Shown piece by piece: positions 11,395 to 23,234 of a DNA stretch of 64,000 nt. Positions within the stretch are counted from its first letter, which is position 1. Every line of letters begins with the position of its first letter. Position numbers and translations under genes: made by a program. The stretch is from Prorocentrum cordatum (lineage: Eukaryota > Sar > Dinophyceae > Prorocentrales > Prorocentraceae). Location of the stretch: positions 119,501 through 183,500 of the forward strand of contig CAUYUJ010015838.1 of NCBI GenBank assembly GCA_963575745.1, in the 5' to 3' direction. Under the pieces are notes generated by a model that saw nothing but the letters and a program-made list of their open reading frames with translations, had not been told where the DNA came from and ran no database searches.

Positions 11395-11900
11395 CGGCCC
11401 ACGAGGCCCTCAAGACAGACCAAGAGGCCCCCAAGACACTTGAAGAGGCCTTCAGGAGGGCCCACAAGAGGCAAACATCATCTTCCCATTCGTTTGGGAA
11501 TGCGTGCGTTGTCAATAGACTCACTTTGTGTGTCGTGGCAGTGTTCACGACAGCCCACGAGGCCTCCGAGATCGCCCCAAGACGGCCCAAGAGGCCTCCA
11601 AGAGGGTTTCAAGACAGCCCAAGAGGGCCCCAAGACCGCCCCAAGACGGCCCAAAAGAAATTCGCGAGGCCCCCGAAGGCTCCTCAGAGAGAACTGCGAG
11701 CGCCATGAGAGGTCCCCCGGAGGGCCCAAGATGGCCCCAAGAAGGCCCGTCGAGGGTCCAAAACTCCTCAAGAAGGCCTCAGTACGGCCCAAGAGGGACC
11801 TAAGACGGCCCAAACGGGCTTCAACAGGACCCCCAAGACGGCCCAGAGAGGCGCCCAGGAGGCCTCCAAAGGCCAGCCCTTGAGAGGCATTCGTGAGGCC
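11395..11900. repeat. CCAAGAGGCC-type array, locus 1
   Basis: Irregular array of words such as CCAAGACGGCCCAAGAGGCC and CCAAGAGGGC with 10-23-bp spacing. The same family occurs at 19430-20070 (opposite orientation), 21255-21545, 24390-26045, 35330-36130, 48430-48540 and 56230-56500. Confidence 0.85.
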
Positions 11901-11904
11901 CCCA

Positions 11905-13690
11905 AGAGGTTCTCCAACGAGGAGCCTCTGCAAAACAACCTGCGGTAAACGGGGAGTGGTTCGCAACGCCAGGCGAAAGCGAGGATTGATGAGAGGAACG
12001 ATGTAGAACGATAAGGCGTGGCACGTGATTTTGGTTCAACGTTTTTTCGGAGCCTCCAGATGGCGTTCTCGTCGCCACATCATCGGGCCCGCCTCGAAAT
12101 TCGAATCAACACGCAGCCCAAGAAAACTTCGGGTGGCGCACGAACGTGAAAATCGAGGGCGAAACAAATAAGGAGCGGGTAAGGGAACTTGAAAAGAAAC
12201 GGCCAACATTCAACGGCCAGAGAGGATGACGCCAAGTTCCAACGCATGCGAAGCTTGAAGGACCGAGGTGCTTGGCGCGAAGCGCCAACGCAGTCTTGTA
12301 TCTTTGTAAATACACACACATGCACATGCAAATGCATGCACTAAGGTGTGGGGGCCTTCGTCCAAAACATGGTGTACATGTTCTGTTGACCGCCTCGCGC
12401 TCGCGAACCCAACCCCCGGCGAGTTTCCACTACAGTGTGCGCGGTGGCGGTGGGGCACACAGTATCGTGGCACTGTTCCTGCCTCCTCCTGAACCCCGCA
12501 ATAAAGATATGAACATCCACCAGCTCCAGCCGGCGGAGCCGCCTCCGTTCCACCTTCGCCGCCGCCCGCCGGCCCTCCGCCGAGGAAAGGAGGCGTCGAC
12601 TCCGCGAGCCCTCGAAAGGCGAGACCCTCTATGCGTGCGCGGCCCCCTGGATCGCCCCCCCGTGGATGCGCGGCCCGAACAGGTGATCACACGCTCTGCG
12701 CGGGGCACCCGCACGAAAAGCCGCCCTGGGGCCATGGGGGGCCGCGGCTGGAGGAGGCCGGATCGCGAGCCCGCGGGTATGGATGCGTGCGTTCCTCGCC
12801 GAAGGTCTTCCCGGGCGCGACCACCCATCGTTTGGAAGGAGTGGGCAGAAGCCTTAAGTAGGAGAGCGCTGAAAGGAGATTGAATGTCCGCCCGCCCCCT
12901 GAAAAAGAAGGACAAGGGACAACCGTCCGACTCTTGAAAAAAAGGGCGCCTAAAATATGCCGGGAGACCTGGGAATCCGCAACACACCTACTTTCAGCGC
13001 ACGATGGGCACGTCAAAACTTCTCATTTGGATCAGAACGCGATGGAGCCGGATAGAGCTAAGTCGGGTTGAGCGGGATGCGGCCCGATTGGACCAAAATG
13101 TGGATAACTGGGCCGATGTTCAAGTCAATCTTTCAGGAGCTACATGCTGACGAGCGATGCTGGATCGCGGCGCCCAGCCCAGCGCCTGAAGGAATTGAGA
13201 CAAAAGTCTTTCACAATTTTCGATCTCCTGGGGCGTGTTTTTTGGGGTTCCTGAGCCGTTAAGAGACAGTCCAGGGCAAGCACGAAACTGCCACGGAGAA
13301 GGGGTCGAGAGTAGGCTGGACCGCGGTATGCAGCGTGCCCCCTGACTTCCCCCCTCCTCCAGGGCGGGCGGGGGAGGATCGCGGAGCGGGACGAGGAGGG
13401 CAACAGAGGAATGGGGCAAGGGCACATTTTTATATTCGCGGCCATAGCAGGCGTATGGGGGGGGAACGGGGGGGGCCATGGCGTAACGCCCCCTCCCCGC
13501 CGTGTGGTTCCAGCACCACAGCGCCTGTACGCATGACAGCAAGCACCACAGCGCGCAGCACAATATGCACCGCCACAGCCGCGTGCACCACATCGCCGAT
13601 GTACTGCGCAGCGCATACGTGCAGCACCAGTGTTTTGTCGTCCCCCACACCCTCCTTGGAGCATTTTCCTCTGCTGGTGTTTGCTGGACG
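11905..13690. other. Spacer without recognisable gene
   Basis: No gene found on either strand. It contains a short ACACACATGCACATGC stretch near 12310-12335 and a repeat-Y fragment near 13190-13260. The 13335-13690 part precedes the ACG array. Confidence 0.5.
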
Positions 13691-13699
13691 ACGAGGGCG

Positions 13700-13747
13700 C
13701 CCGAGCGCCAGACGACGACAACGACGACGACGACCACGACGACGACC

Positions 13748-13787
<40 letters not shown>

Positions 13788-14690
13788 AGGACGACGACGA
13801 CGACGACGACGACGACGAGGACGAAGACGAAAACGAGGACGACGACGACGACGGACACCTCTGAAGGTCCCTGGAGAACTCCGGAGGCTGAAGGAGTTTC
13901 CCGGAGACCTCTGGAGGCGTCTGGAGGCGAGGCCCTTCGAGGCCCTTGGCGACGACGACGAGGACGAGAACGACGACGCCGACAAGGATGAGGACGACGA
14001 CGACGACGACCCGGGCGAGACGAGGACGGGGACGAGGACGGGGACGAGGACGACGAGGACGGGGACGAGGACGGGGACGAGGACGAGGAAGACGACAAGG
14101 ACGAGGAAAAGGATAAGGACGAGGATGAGGACCAGGACAACAACCGCCTCTGAAGGTCTGCACAGGTCTCCAGAACCCTGAGGTCCCTGGAGACCTCTGA
14201 AAGCATCCGGAGGCCCTTCGAGGCCCCCGACGACGACGAGGACGAGGACGAGGACTGAGACGACAACGACGAAGACGACGAGGACGACGAGGACGAGGAC
14301 GAGGACGAGGACTACGATGAGGACGACGACGACGACGAGGACGAGAACGACGACGACGACAAGGACGAGAACGACGAGGATGAGGACGAGGAGGACGAGG
14401 ACGGGGACGGGACGAGGACGACGACCGCCTCTGAAAGTCTCTGGAGGTCTCTGGAGGCCCAGGTTTCCCGAGACCTCTGGAGGCGTCCGGAGGCCCTTCG
14501 AGGCCCTCGACGAGGACGAGGACGAGGAGAACGGGGACGACGACGACAGGGACGAGGACGAGGACGGGGACGGGGACGAGGAGGACGATGACGACGACTA
14601 AAACGACGACGACGACGACGACGACGACAAAGGAGACGACGACTACAGCAAAAACGACGACGACGACAAGATCGACGACAAGCACCACAG
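13700..14690. repeat. (ACG)n higher-order array, three 280-290-bp units
   Basis: Three units start near 13858, 14148 and 14428. Each has about 95 bp of non-simple sequence (TCTGAAGGTCCCTGGAG..., GGAGACCTCTGGAGGCGTC, GGCCCTTCGAGGCCCT) followed by 190 bp of ACG/GACGAG triplets. A further ACG block with CAA/AAA interruptions lies at 14590-14690. Confidence 0.85.
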
Positions 14691-14699
14691 TAGCCTGCG

Positions 14700-15590
14700 A
14701 GCATCTCAGTGGCAGTGGCAGCGCCAGAGGCGCACACCGGGGGGGGGAGGGGTTGGAGCGTTGCGTTCGGGGGAGGGGGGAGGGGGGGGGGGGCATGACG
14801 CGTGTTTTATGGCCCAGAGGGTTGAAAAACACGCTCCAAGGGGCAAGGCATCACGAGCGGCACGCCCTCGCGGCCTGGATTCCGGGGGCGCGATCCCGTG
14901 GACTCCGACCCGCGAGGCCGCGGATAAGGATACACTTTCCGCTTCTCCGCCCTGGAAAGGGCGAAGGAGGGCGAAGGGCAGGGCGGGGGCAGGGGCACGG
15001 GTTGCCGCACTGCCACCGCGCCTCGGACACGCAGTGGGATGCCCCAGGGCTCATGCGGCCGTGAGCGCGGAACGCCCGAGGATGCGGATTACTCGCGCCC
15101 CGGACGCCCGATCTGCCAACACTCCCGAGCCTGAGCCCAAGAGCCTCCTCCGCTAAGGACGACCTGGAGCCCCCCCAAGTGGCCTCCCGATAAGCCACAG
15201 GGAGCCCGCAGGAGGCGCGCCTCAGGGAGCGCCCAGGAGGCCCCCAGGACGCCCCCAAGAGGCCCTCCACGGGGACCCCAGTGGGCTCCAAGACGTCTCT
15301 GGGCCGACTGCCACCCCAGTCACGAGGTAGTGAGAACAGTCCTGGGGCATGGATGCGCACGGCGTAGTCGAATGCCAACCATTCACGCCCTGCTCCTGGA
15401 CAAAACATGCCAAGCATCGAAACTTGGGGGGGAGACAGAAGTGAAGCGGAGTCGCACAACGGGAGTATCGGTTTGGGCTTCGTCTCGTGCCGTGCGTGCC
15501 CTGCGCTCGCCATGCCCAAGTCAAACCCACACGAGTCGCTTCCCCCGTGCGCCGGGGCATGCAAAGGCATGCCCGCGATTGCCCCGCGGT
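14700..15590. other. Spacer without recognisable gene
   Basis: GC-rich sequence with G runs at 14740-14795 and some short CCCAGGAGGCCCCC-like words at 15180-15290 related to the CCAAGAGGCC family. No coding region supported. Confidence 0.5.
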
Positions 15591-15599
15591 TTACCTGCG

Positions 15600-16440
15600 G
15601 TTGTCCCGATGGCTGCCCTGTAAGTTGTCCCGATGGTTGTCCCGATGGTTGATTTGATGGTTGCCCCGATGGTCGCCCCAAAGGATCCAATGGATGTCTC
15701 GATGATTGTCCCGATGGCTGTCCCCATTGTGTTCCTGCTGGTTGTCCCGATGGTTGTCCCGATGGTTGTTCCGAGGGTTGACCCGGTGGTTGTGCCGAGG
15801 GTTTGTCCCGATGGTTGACCCGATGTTTGTCCCGACGGTTGTCCCGTGGGTTGTGCCGATGGTTGTCCCGATGGTTGTCCAAATGGTTGTCCCGATGGTT
15901 GCCCCGTTGGTTGTCCCCTGGTTGTGCCGTGGTTTTCCCGTGGTTCGATTGTTGCCACGTGTGTTGTGCCGATAAGTGTCCTGATTGTTGTCCTGATGGT
16001 TGTCCGGATGGGTGTCCTGTTGGTTGTCCCGTGGTTGTCCAATGGTCGTGTCGTAATTGCCCTGTGCGCGTTTGGTAGTAATACCGTGGCCGTCCCGTGG
16101 TTGGTCTGTTGTTGTCCCGTGGCTGTCCCAAGGTTGTCCTGCGGCTGCCATGCTTCGTGGTTTCTCGTCGGTTGTCCCGTGGTTGTCCCGTTGTTGTCCC
16201 TTTGCTGTCCCGCTGTTGTCCCGTAGTTTTCCCGATGGCTGTCTGGCTCGTAGTTGTTTCATCGGTTGTGCTGATGGTTGTCCTGATGACTGTCCGGATG
16301 AATGCCCGCTTGGTTTTCCAATGGCTGTCCCGTGGTTGCCCCGTGGATGTCCCGACTATTGTCCTGATGATTCTCTGGACGGTTGTCCAATTTCTTGTCC
16401 CCTGAATGTTCCGTGGTGGTCCCGTAATTGTCGTGTGGCT
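15600..16440. repeat. 12-bp tandem array (TTGTCCCGATGG type)
   Basis: About 840 bp of diverged 12-nt units with consensus GGTTGTCCCGAT or its variants. Because the period is divisible by three, all frames stay open for long distances. The minus strand gives a 572-codon frame (14851-16569) of N-H-R-D and Q-P-S-G tetrapeptides. No signal peptide or flanking domain supports translation. Confidence 0.9.
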
Positions 16441-16449
16441 GTCGTTGTG

Positions 16450-17460
16450 ATACCGATCACCTGTGAGACCAATACATTGATAGTGCAAGTAGTCGGTAGA
16501 TAACGAGGCCGATATTTGCGCTGAACAATAGGTATGAGATGTGCATCGTACGCGAGATCGAATAGGCAATGAGACCGATCGATGGAAACCACGATCCTTA
16601 GATCGACAAACTGAGAAACCGATCCGGCATCAATCGTAGACCGAAAGCGGCACTTACTCCTCATCACCCGAAGGGGGGTCCTGCAGGCATGCGTGGCCCG
16701 TCAGCCTCAGGCGCCCTGCAGACATGCAGACGCGTCCAGTGGGGTGGGAAAGGGAGGAGGAGAAGGTGAGGGACGAGAGGGGAGGAGGGTGCGCTGCTCC
16801 GCTTCTTCCTCGTCGTCGTCGTTGCTGTCGTCTTTTTTGTAGTCGTCGTGAGGAGCTGGCTGGGAGCTGAGGAGGGGCATCAATGGTTCCAGCCCTCTGT
16901 GAGGGGGGAAGCACCATTGTGCACGGCTTTCGTTCTCTGCCCCCTCTGGGCCGCCTTCTCCAGATGGGCATTGGGTGCCGAACTTGCCCCCTTTCTGCTC
17001 CTGACTGGCCTTGCTGGTGCCCACCTACACCCCCCTGGAAAGGTAATGCAACTGTTTCGTGAAGTCCCCCCGCCCCCCGGAGCTCCCGATCTCAATGTCG
17101 AGTCGGCCGAGGCCGACGGCAGAAAAATCAAATCGCGCGGCGCACCGGGCGAACATTGAACTTGATCAGCGCGGGAGGACGGACCGCACTCGAGAGTTGC
17201 ATCACGTTTCCAGGGTTGCAAGTGCGCTCGCTGCATATATGGTCGAGGGTTTGGGCCCCCCCCCAAATGCTAATGCCATCGCCCCCCCCCCCCTCGCGGC
17301 GTGGGCGTGGCGTGGTGGCTCCCCCCACCCCCCTGGTGGATGTGGTGTGGGTGTGGTGTGTTGCTGTGGGTGTGTGCGGGGTGACGCCATGGTCCTCCTC
17401 CCCCCCTCCCTCCCCCCCTGTGGGTGCGGTGTGGGTGCGGCGTGTGGCTGGGATTGGCGT
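16450..17460. other. Spacer without recognisable gene
   Basis: Mixed sequence ending in GTG-rich DNA at 17335-17450. A C homopolymer lies at about 17281-17292. No coding segment recognised. Confidence 0.5.
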
Positions 17461-17469
17461 CATGTTGAC

Positions 17470-17533
17470 AGCTCCGGTGCTCGACGTCGTCGCCGCCGCC
17501 GCTGGTGGTGCCGTCGACGTCGCCGTTGTTGTT

Positions 17534-17592
<59 letters not shown>

Positions 17593-17960
17593 GGTCGTCG
17601 TCGTCGTCGTCGTCATTGCCGTCGTCGTCGTCCTCCTCCTCCTCGGCCCGAGGACCCTGGGATCCATCCCATCAGGGGGGGCCCGAGGACCCGTTCCCAT
17701 TGCACTGAATGTTCCTCCATCCGTGAGCGCGTGTTACAGCGGACCTGGAACTTCATACAACAAAACATTGTAGCATGCGCAATCGGAAAAGGGCAGCTGC
17801 GTACATAGGAGGAGGAGGAGGAGGAGGAGGAGGAGGAGGAGGAAGAAGACGAGGAGGTGGAGGACGACGGCGACGAAGAGGTGGCGGATGAACATGAGGA
17901 TGACAAGAAGGCAAAGGAAGATGAGCAAGGAAGGGGATGACGAGGACGAGGAGGAGAGGA
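17470..17960. repeat. (GTC)n block and (GAG)n block
   Basis: GTC triplets run about 17485-17630, then CTC. After an interruption (17645-17805) a (GAG)n tract covers 17807-17860, with degenerate GAGGAC words to about 17960. Confidence 0.9.
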
Positions 17961-18392
17961 GGCGTGGCCCATTCAGGGGGTGGGGGCCCCTTCCCCCGCG
18001 GAAAACACCCTGGCCCGAACGCTGGTCGGGGAGAGAGGGCCGTCTCTGCAGCGGGCAACAACTCAGGAAACAGAAGGTGAAGGGCGCGTGCGCCAGATCC
18101 CACCCGCCGGCGTGGCCGCCTCTGCAGCGGGCAGCAAGAGCTGAGAAGCCATGCGCAAATCCGCGGCGCGTGTGCGCCAGGCCCCCCGCGAGCGGTGAGG
18201 CTTCGTTCAAGCTCGGCGGGAGGAGCTCAGAGACAGCTCCGCCAGGCCTCCACCTGCGCCTAGTCTGTGCCGAGGCCGTGGCGGGCCCCTCTCCCGAACA
18301 CATGTGGATGCCGAGCGCAACCACAGCAAGACAGCTCAGAGAGGCAGCCGCGAAACAGCCCGTCACGTCTCTGATCGAGACCTCGAATGAGC

Positions 18393-18911
18393 TCAACTGC
18401 TGCGCGTCGCCCGAGTCTGAGCCAACTGCTGTGTCACGTGGCACTTGTCAAACTTGTGGATCACGGGGATCACCTCGTTCTCGCTGTTGACCAGAGCCCC
18501 ATCCTTGTTCAGTCGCTCCCCCGCTTCGTCGCAAAGCCAATGCGTGGCCACGTTCATGGCAGCGCCCTGCCAGTTGCCATGCACCTTCAGCTGCAACTCC
18601 TCCTTACGGGAGGCTGCTAAAAAAATAAGGACGTGCTGGTCCTCTGTCCTACATGCGTCGGTTTTCCTACTTGATTTGACAAGGTCGTTCATCGCGCCTA
18701 AGAACTTCAACATCTCTGGGCCAGACCCGAAGATCGTACCAGCACACAAATTCGGCGTGCCGGCACTGAGGACCGTGTCCAAATATGCCTCGCCCATGCA
18801 CCGCTTGATCTGCTCGGTCTCCCAATCTGGGACCGAGCCCCTCCGTGTATTCCAGTCTTGGTAAAGATACACCCCGCGCGGCGCCCGCGAAAAAGGGTCT
18901 GCCTGGAAGAT
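18393..18911 (-). CDS. Glycosyltransferase-like protein, exon 2 (C-terminal half)
   Basis: The exon reads IFQADPFSRAPRGVYLYQDW at its start, later TPNLCAGTIFGSGPEMLKFL and GAMNDLV, and ends with EVIPVIHKFDKC and a TGA at 18393-18395. FQxDPF following an acidic DxRDV motif, then a CAG-G-I/T-x-G-S-xx-xM block and a late V-I-H-(K/Q)-(F/Y)-D motif, are the layout of GT-A-like putative glycosyltransferases with the DVRDVxFQxDPF signature in plants, nematodes and microbial eukaryotes. The first half is exon 1 at 26184-26708; together they give about 347 residues, a normal length for the group. The role is inferred as sugar transfer in the secretory pathway; donor and acceptor are unknown. The 5' border is placed at ATC (18909-18911) because that restores the motif; the base before it is G of CGG, not AG, so the splice site is non-canonical or misplaced. 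Confidence 0.68.
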   Translation of the reverse strand: MFQADPFSRAPRGVYLYQDWNTRRGSVPDWETEQIKRCMGEAYLDTVLSAGTPNLCAGTIFGSGPEMLKFLGAMNDLVKSSRKTDACRTEDQHVLIFLAASRKEELQLKVHGNWQGAAMNVATHWLCDEAGERLNKDGALVNSENEVIPVIHKFDKCHVTQQLAQTRATRSS

Positions 18912-18958
18912 CCGCCACCGTGCTCCTGCGGCACGAATTGGAGTGTCCCCAGGTCCTT
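18912..18958 (-). repeat. Putative intron 3'-end element, copy 2
   Basis: On the minus strand: AAGGACCT, 16 variable bases, CGTGCC, then GGAGCACGGTGGCGG immediately before the exon. It matches the tail at 1901-1945 (about 35 of 47 aligned positions, one 3-base gap). Both copies stop at the same place relative to the exon. Confidence 0.6.
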
Positions 18959-19429
18959 TGCTCAACCCCTGAACCTCAGTCCTCTTTCTTGGGGATTCGC
19001 TCAGGAGCCTGGACCCCAAATTCTCTAACCTCTTGGGGTTTCCCGCGTGTCCTCTGGGGCGCGTCAGGTGTTCCGCATGACTTTTTCGGAGCCAAGAGGG
19101 CCCCAAGACGGGCCAATAGACCTGGGCCGGCACGGAAACGGAAAGAGCGCTTCAACAACTTGACCGAAATTACTGACACCACCGTTCGTACTGGGAGCCT
19201 TGGCGTTGAGAGCTTGTTACGTCACCCCGCGCTCTTGGGAGCCTTGGTGTTCAGAGATTGTTGCGTTGCCGCCCGGTCCTGAGCCTTGGCTGGGCCTTGG
19301 TGTCAGGAACTTGTTACGCCATCGCTCCCTGCTGGGAGCCTTGGTCTCATCAGCTTGTTTACGTCACAGTTCGCTCTTGGGAGCCTTGGTGTGAAGAGCA
19401 TTTTGCGTTACCGATCGCTCCTTATTTGG

Positions 19430-20070
19430 CTTCTCTAAGCCTTCTTGGGGGTCCTATTGCAGCCCTTTTTGAGCCCCTTTGGGGGCCTCTTGGGGGCCTG
19501 GGGGTCCGTGGGGGCCTCCTGGGAGCGTCTTGGGGCGAAAAGCTAGACTTTTCGGGTTCGTGGTCCCCCTTCTGGGGCCGTCTGGGGGCCCTCTGGGGCC
19601 GTCTTGGGCGCCTCTTGAGCCGTCTTGGCGCCCTCTTGGGCCGTTTTGGGGGCCTCTTGGGGGCCCCTGGGGCCGTCTTGGGGCGGTCTTGGGGGCCTCT
19701 TGGACCGTCTTCAACGCCGTGGAAGCCGAAAAGCCGTGTATGCTAAACATGTAAGTTTTCGTATGGGAACTCAATGATTTTAGCCTCCTGATGGCCTTGT
19801 CGGACGCCTCTTGGGGGCCTCTTGGGGCTTCTTTGGGGGCTGTGGGGGCCTCCCGGGAGCGTCTTGGGGCGATAGGCTAGACTTTTCGGTTCGTGGTCCC
19901 CGTCTTGGGGACGTCTTGGGGCCCCCTTGGGTCGTCTTGGGCGCCTCTTGGCCCGTCTGGGGGCCCTCTTGGGCCGTTTCCTGGGCCTCTAGGAAGCCTC
20001 TTGGGCCGTTTTGGGGCGGTCTTGGGGGCCTCTTGGGCCGTCGTCAACGCAGTGAAAGTCGAAAAGCCGT
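19430..20070. repeat. GGCCTCTTGGG array, two 350-bp units (inverted arm)
   Basis: Two higher-order units (about 19440-19770 and 19795-20080) share GAGCGTCTTGGGGCGA, CTAGACTTTTCGG, TTCGTGGTCCCC and a terminal GCCGAAAAGCCGTGTATGCT / GTCGAAAAGCCGTAGATGCT box. They are the reverse complement of the family at 24390-26045; the block CGAACCGAAAGTCC... GCCCCAAGAGGC at about 24485-24530 aligns with the complement of 19510-19570. Confidence 0.8.
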
Positions 20071-20233
20071 AGATGCTAAAATTATCCCGGCAAAGCAACC
20101 TAACAGCGATGTGTAGAAACATATCTGAAAGCATTCCCCTTAAGATTCAGATGAAAATCCAGTTGTCGAATTCTGCTGTTCTCGCAGTCGTAGTCGCATT
20201 CGCGATGACAGTCGCAGCGGCCTCACACAGTCA

Positions 20234-20480
20234 GCAGTCACAGCCTCAGCCTCAGCCTCAGCCTCAGCCTCAGCCTCAGCCTCAGCCTCAGCCTCAGCCT
20301 GCCTCAGCCTCAGCCTCAGCCTGCTTCAGCCTCAGCCTCAGTGCCTTCAGCCTCAGCCTCAGCCTCAGCCTCAGCCTGCCTCAGCCTCAGCCTGCCTCAG
20401 CCTCAGCCTCAGCCTCAGCCTCAGCCTGCCTCAGCCTCAGCCTCAGCCTGCCTCAGCCTCAGCAGCATCAGCCTGCCTCA
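20234..20480. repeat. (CAGCCT)n hexamer array
   Basis: About 245 bp of CAGCCT hexamers with TGCCT interruptions, directly followed by the 73-bp tandem repeat. Confidence 0.97.
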
Positions 20481-20483
20481 GCA

Positions 20484-20826
20484 TTCAAAATGTGGCCCAG
20501 GAATGGAGTTCTGGGAACTAGAAGAACACGAAGTGGCCTACAGTTGGCTCCGGGCATTCAAAATCATGCCCAGGAATGGAGTTCTGGGAACTTGAAGAGC
20601 ACGAAGTGGCCTACAGTTGGCTCCGGGCATCCAAAATGTGGCCCGGGAATGGAGTTCTGGGAAATCGAAGAGCACGAAGTGGCCTACAGTTGGCTCCGGG
20701 CATCCAAAATGTGGCCCGGGAATGGAGTTCTGGGAAGTCGAAGAGCACGAAGTGGCCTACAGTTGGCTCCGGGCATCCAAAATGTGGCCCGGGAATGGAG
20801 TTCTGGGAGCACCAAGAGCGATTTTG
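20484..20826. repeat. 73-bp tandem repeat, 4.7 units
   Basis: Units start at 20484, 20557, 20630, 20703 and 20776 (partial). Each contains AATGGAGTTCTGGGAA, then GAGCACGAAGTGGCCTACAG and TTGGCTCCGGGCA. Units 3 and 4 are nearly identical and unit 1 is the most diverged. Confidence 0.97.
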
Positions 20827-21254
20827 CGAGGATGTCCCAAGCGATTTCGGCTTCGGCGGCAGCTTCGGCGGCAGCCTGTCCGGGTTCCGCCCCGACCCCG
20901 CTGAGGAGTCATGATGCTCTCTTTTGAGACCGCTAGAAACCTATCAGCAAGAGCTGTTAGGTAAATATACGCTTGCCTCGGGAAAATCGATGATGTTGGC
21001 CTCTTGAGGCCCTCTTGGGACGCCCCTTGGGCGCCTCTGCGGGACCTCTTGGGCCGTGTTGGGCGGTCTTGGGCTCTCTTAGAGCGCTCTTCGGGTCTGG
21101 AGGGAGAATCAGAAAAACATACAAAAACCATATGAAAAACCACCAAAATAGGACCATTAGACCCCGCCTTCCCGCCTCGCCCCTCCCCTGGGCCCCTCCC
21201 TAGAAGAGCTTGGCCCCCTGCTCAACGTCACTCGCCCGTACCTCGCTCTATCCG

Positions 21255-21545
21255 TCACCCCCAAGAGGCCGCCCAGACGGTCCAAGGATGCCCCGGATCG
21301 CTAAAAGATCGGTCCAAGGCGCTCAATGTGGCTCCGAGATGGCCTAAAAAGCCTTCGAGATGCCCAAAGAGAGCCTTGGAAGCGTTCCCAACAGGGCCCC
21401 GAGAGGCCCAAATCAATGATTCTCCTGAGTTTATTTCAATGTCTCGGGGGTTCTCCACTTTTCGAGCTCTCGACGCTCCAAGACGTCCCAAAAGACCCCC
21501 AAGACCGCCCAAAAACGGCCACTCAGGCGCCCAAGAGGATCGATC
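21255..21545. repeat. CCAAGAGGCC-type array, locus 2
   Basis: Same orientation as 24390-26045 and opposite to 19430-20070, with a short opposite-strand stretch just before it (20998-21085, CTCTTGGGACGCCCCTTGGG). The change of orientation lies between 21085 and 21250. Confidence 0.75.
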
Positions 21546-21689
21546 CATCTATTTAGATACCTATCCAACGATCAATCGATCATTCTATCGATCAATCAAC
21601 CAAATTCTCTCTCTATATATATAGACATATACATACATGAAAATATATGAATAAATAAATATGAAAATATATTACTGTCGATCTCTGTA

Positions 21690-22755
21690 TACCACAAACC
21701 ATGTATCACATTGTACATCGCCTACAAAAAATGCAAACCGCACACAACAGTTTTGTGTGCAATTCGCACTAGAAGCCAACATGTAGGATTTCACAAAACT
21801 GAATCCTAGTGAAAACTCGCACGAACGGATGGCGTTTGCACCGGATACATTAAACAAAACATGTGCGAATCGCCCACAGAAAGAATTTTAGTCCAGACCC
21901 ACACTCAAGGGTGTAATTTGTAGTACGCACAACCGGGGAACATGTGCATCCACCAGAAGAGAATTCTAGGGCAAAGCCATACGCAAGGACTTTATGTGCA
22001 AGCCGCACAATAGGAATCAATGTGTAAACCACTCACAAACAGAATCCTGGTACACAGCCTCACACAAAGATTTTATGTGTAACCCGCATGCTCAAGATCA
22101 ATGCGCAAATCGCGCACAACATGCATTCGATTGAAACAAACCGGAGAAAGCTTGGGAAACGGCGACAACATATGAGCATGTTGCTTTCATGTGTTGATTG
22201 ATGATTGCGTCGGGCGGGAAAGAGGGTGCGACAAAATACGTTTCCGGTGTTTTGCGTTGCTTTTGGGGGTCCTCCCAAACTTTTCCCGACCACATTCTTA
22301 AAACACATGCTTTAGAAGGCGATTTGCACAATCGGAGTTGATTGTGAATGACAAACGGAATCCTTTCGCGGGGCTGTACAATGGGGTTCCTTGTAAAGGC
22401 GATGTGCACATTGATTTCTACTCTGCGGATTACACACCAAATCCCTTGTGAGTGGCTTTGCAGAAAGGATCGTTCTGTGGTGGCTTTGCACATTGAACCC
22501 ACGGGACCAATTACAACTAGAATCTTTCATTGTGGGGCTATAAAATCGATTTTTTGTGGGCAGTTCATGAACTGGTTCCTGTTGAAAAAGCTGCACGTAA
22601 AATCCGTCTGCGCGACTGTACAATAGGGTTCTATATTGGGTCGGCTTGGATGTTGCTTCGTATGTTGCTTCACATGTTGCGCCATTTGCGTGAGATTTCC
22701 TTTGGCGGGCAATTCTTGAATGAATTCCACTGCGCGGATGAGAAGTTCGTTTCGT
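21690..22755. repeat. Large AT-rich inverted repeat of degenerate tandem units
   Basis: The left arm (about 21690-22130) is built of diverged 65-70-bp units, for example one around CAAAGATTTTATGTGTAACC, CCGCATGCTC and GATCAATGCGCAAATCGC. The right arm (about 22315-22750) contains the complementary order, for example GGCGATGTGCACATTGATTT, CTCTGCGGATTACACACC and AAATCCCTTGTGAGTGGC. The spacer is about 180 bp. No coding frame with family similarity is seen. Confidence 0.7.
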
Positions 22756-23234
22756 AGACACACACATATAGATGTGTGAATGTAGCAATAGCGGCCATAT
22801 AACTATCTCCATATGTATATAACGACATGGGCACCTCTATAGATGGGTAGACCACTGCATACATGTATGCATCGATAGATGAGTAGATGGTCGGACCCAT
22901 GTGTGTGTGATATACAGCTGTATGTTCATGTGAATGGCTTGATAAACATACGTATTTATGAACTGGCATACGGCCGTATGGGCATGCAGGGATACAACCA
23001 AGTGCAATTCTACTGGTACATCGACTGATGGACGGACGTACATGTACACAACATGAGCATATATAGAGAGAGATTGATGGACATACATATTGATGTATAT
23101 GTATTTGAATATTTACACTGGCGCAGCGGCATACGGATACTACATCGTTGAAATATGCACGGGCGCCTGTGCATACATATAGAAGTGGAGGCAGGTACGT
23201 CGATATGTACATTCATGGCTAAGTCAGTATGTAT

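Noticed and set aside
13120-14832. 570-codon minus-strand ORF
   Set aside because: Open because of the ACG array (Ser/Arg/Val runs); the flanking translation matches nothing.
15600-16440. CRISPR array
   Set aside because: The 12-bp units are contiguous with no unique spacers, and the genome is eukaryotic.
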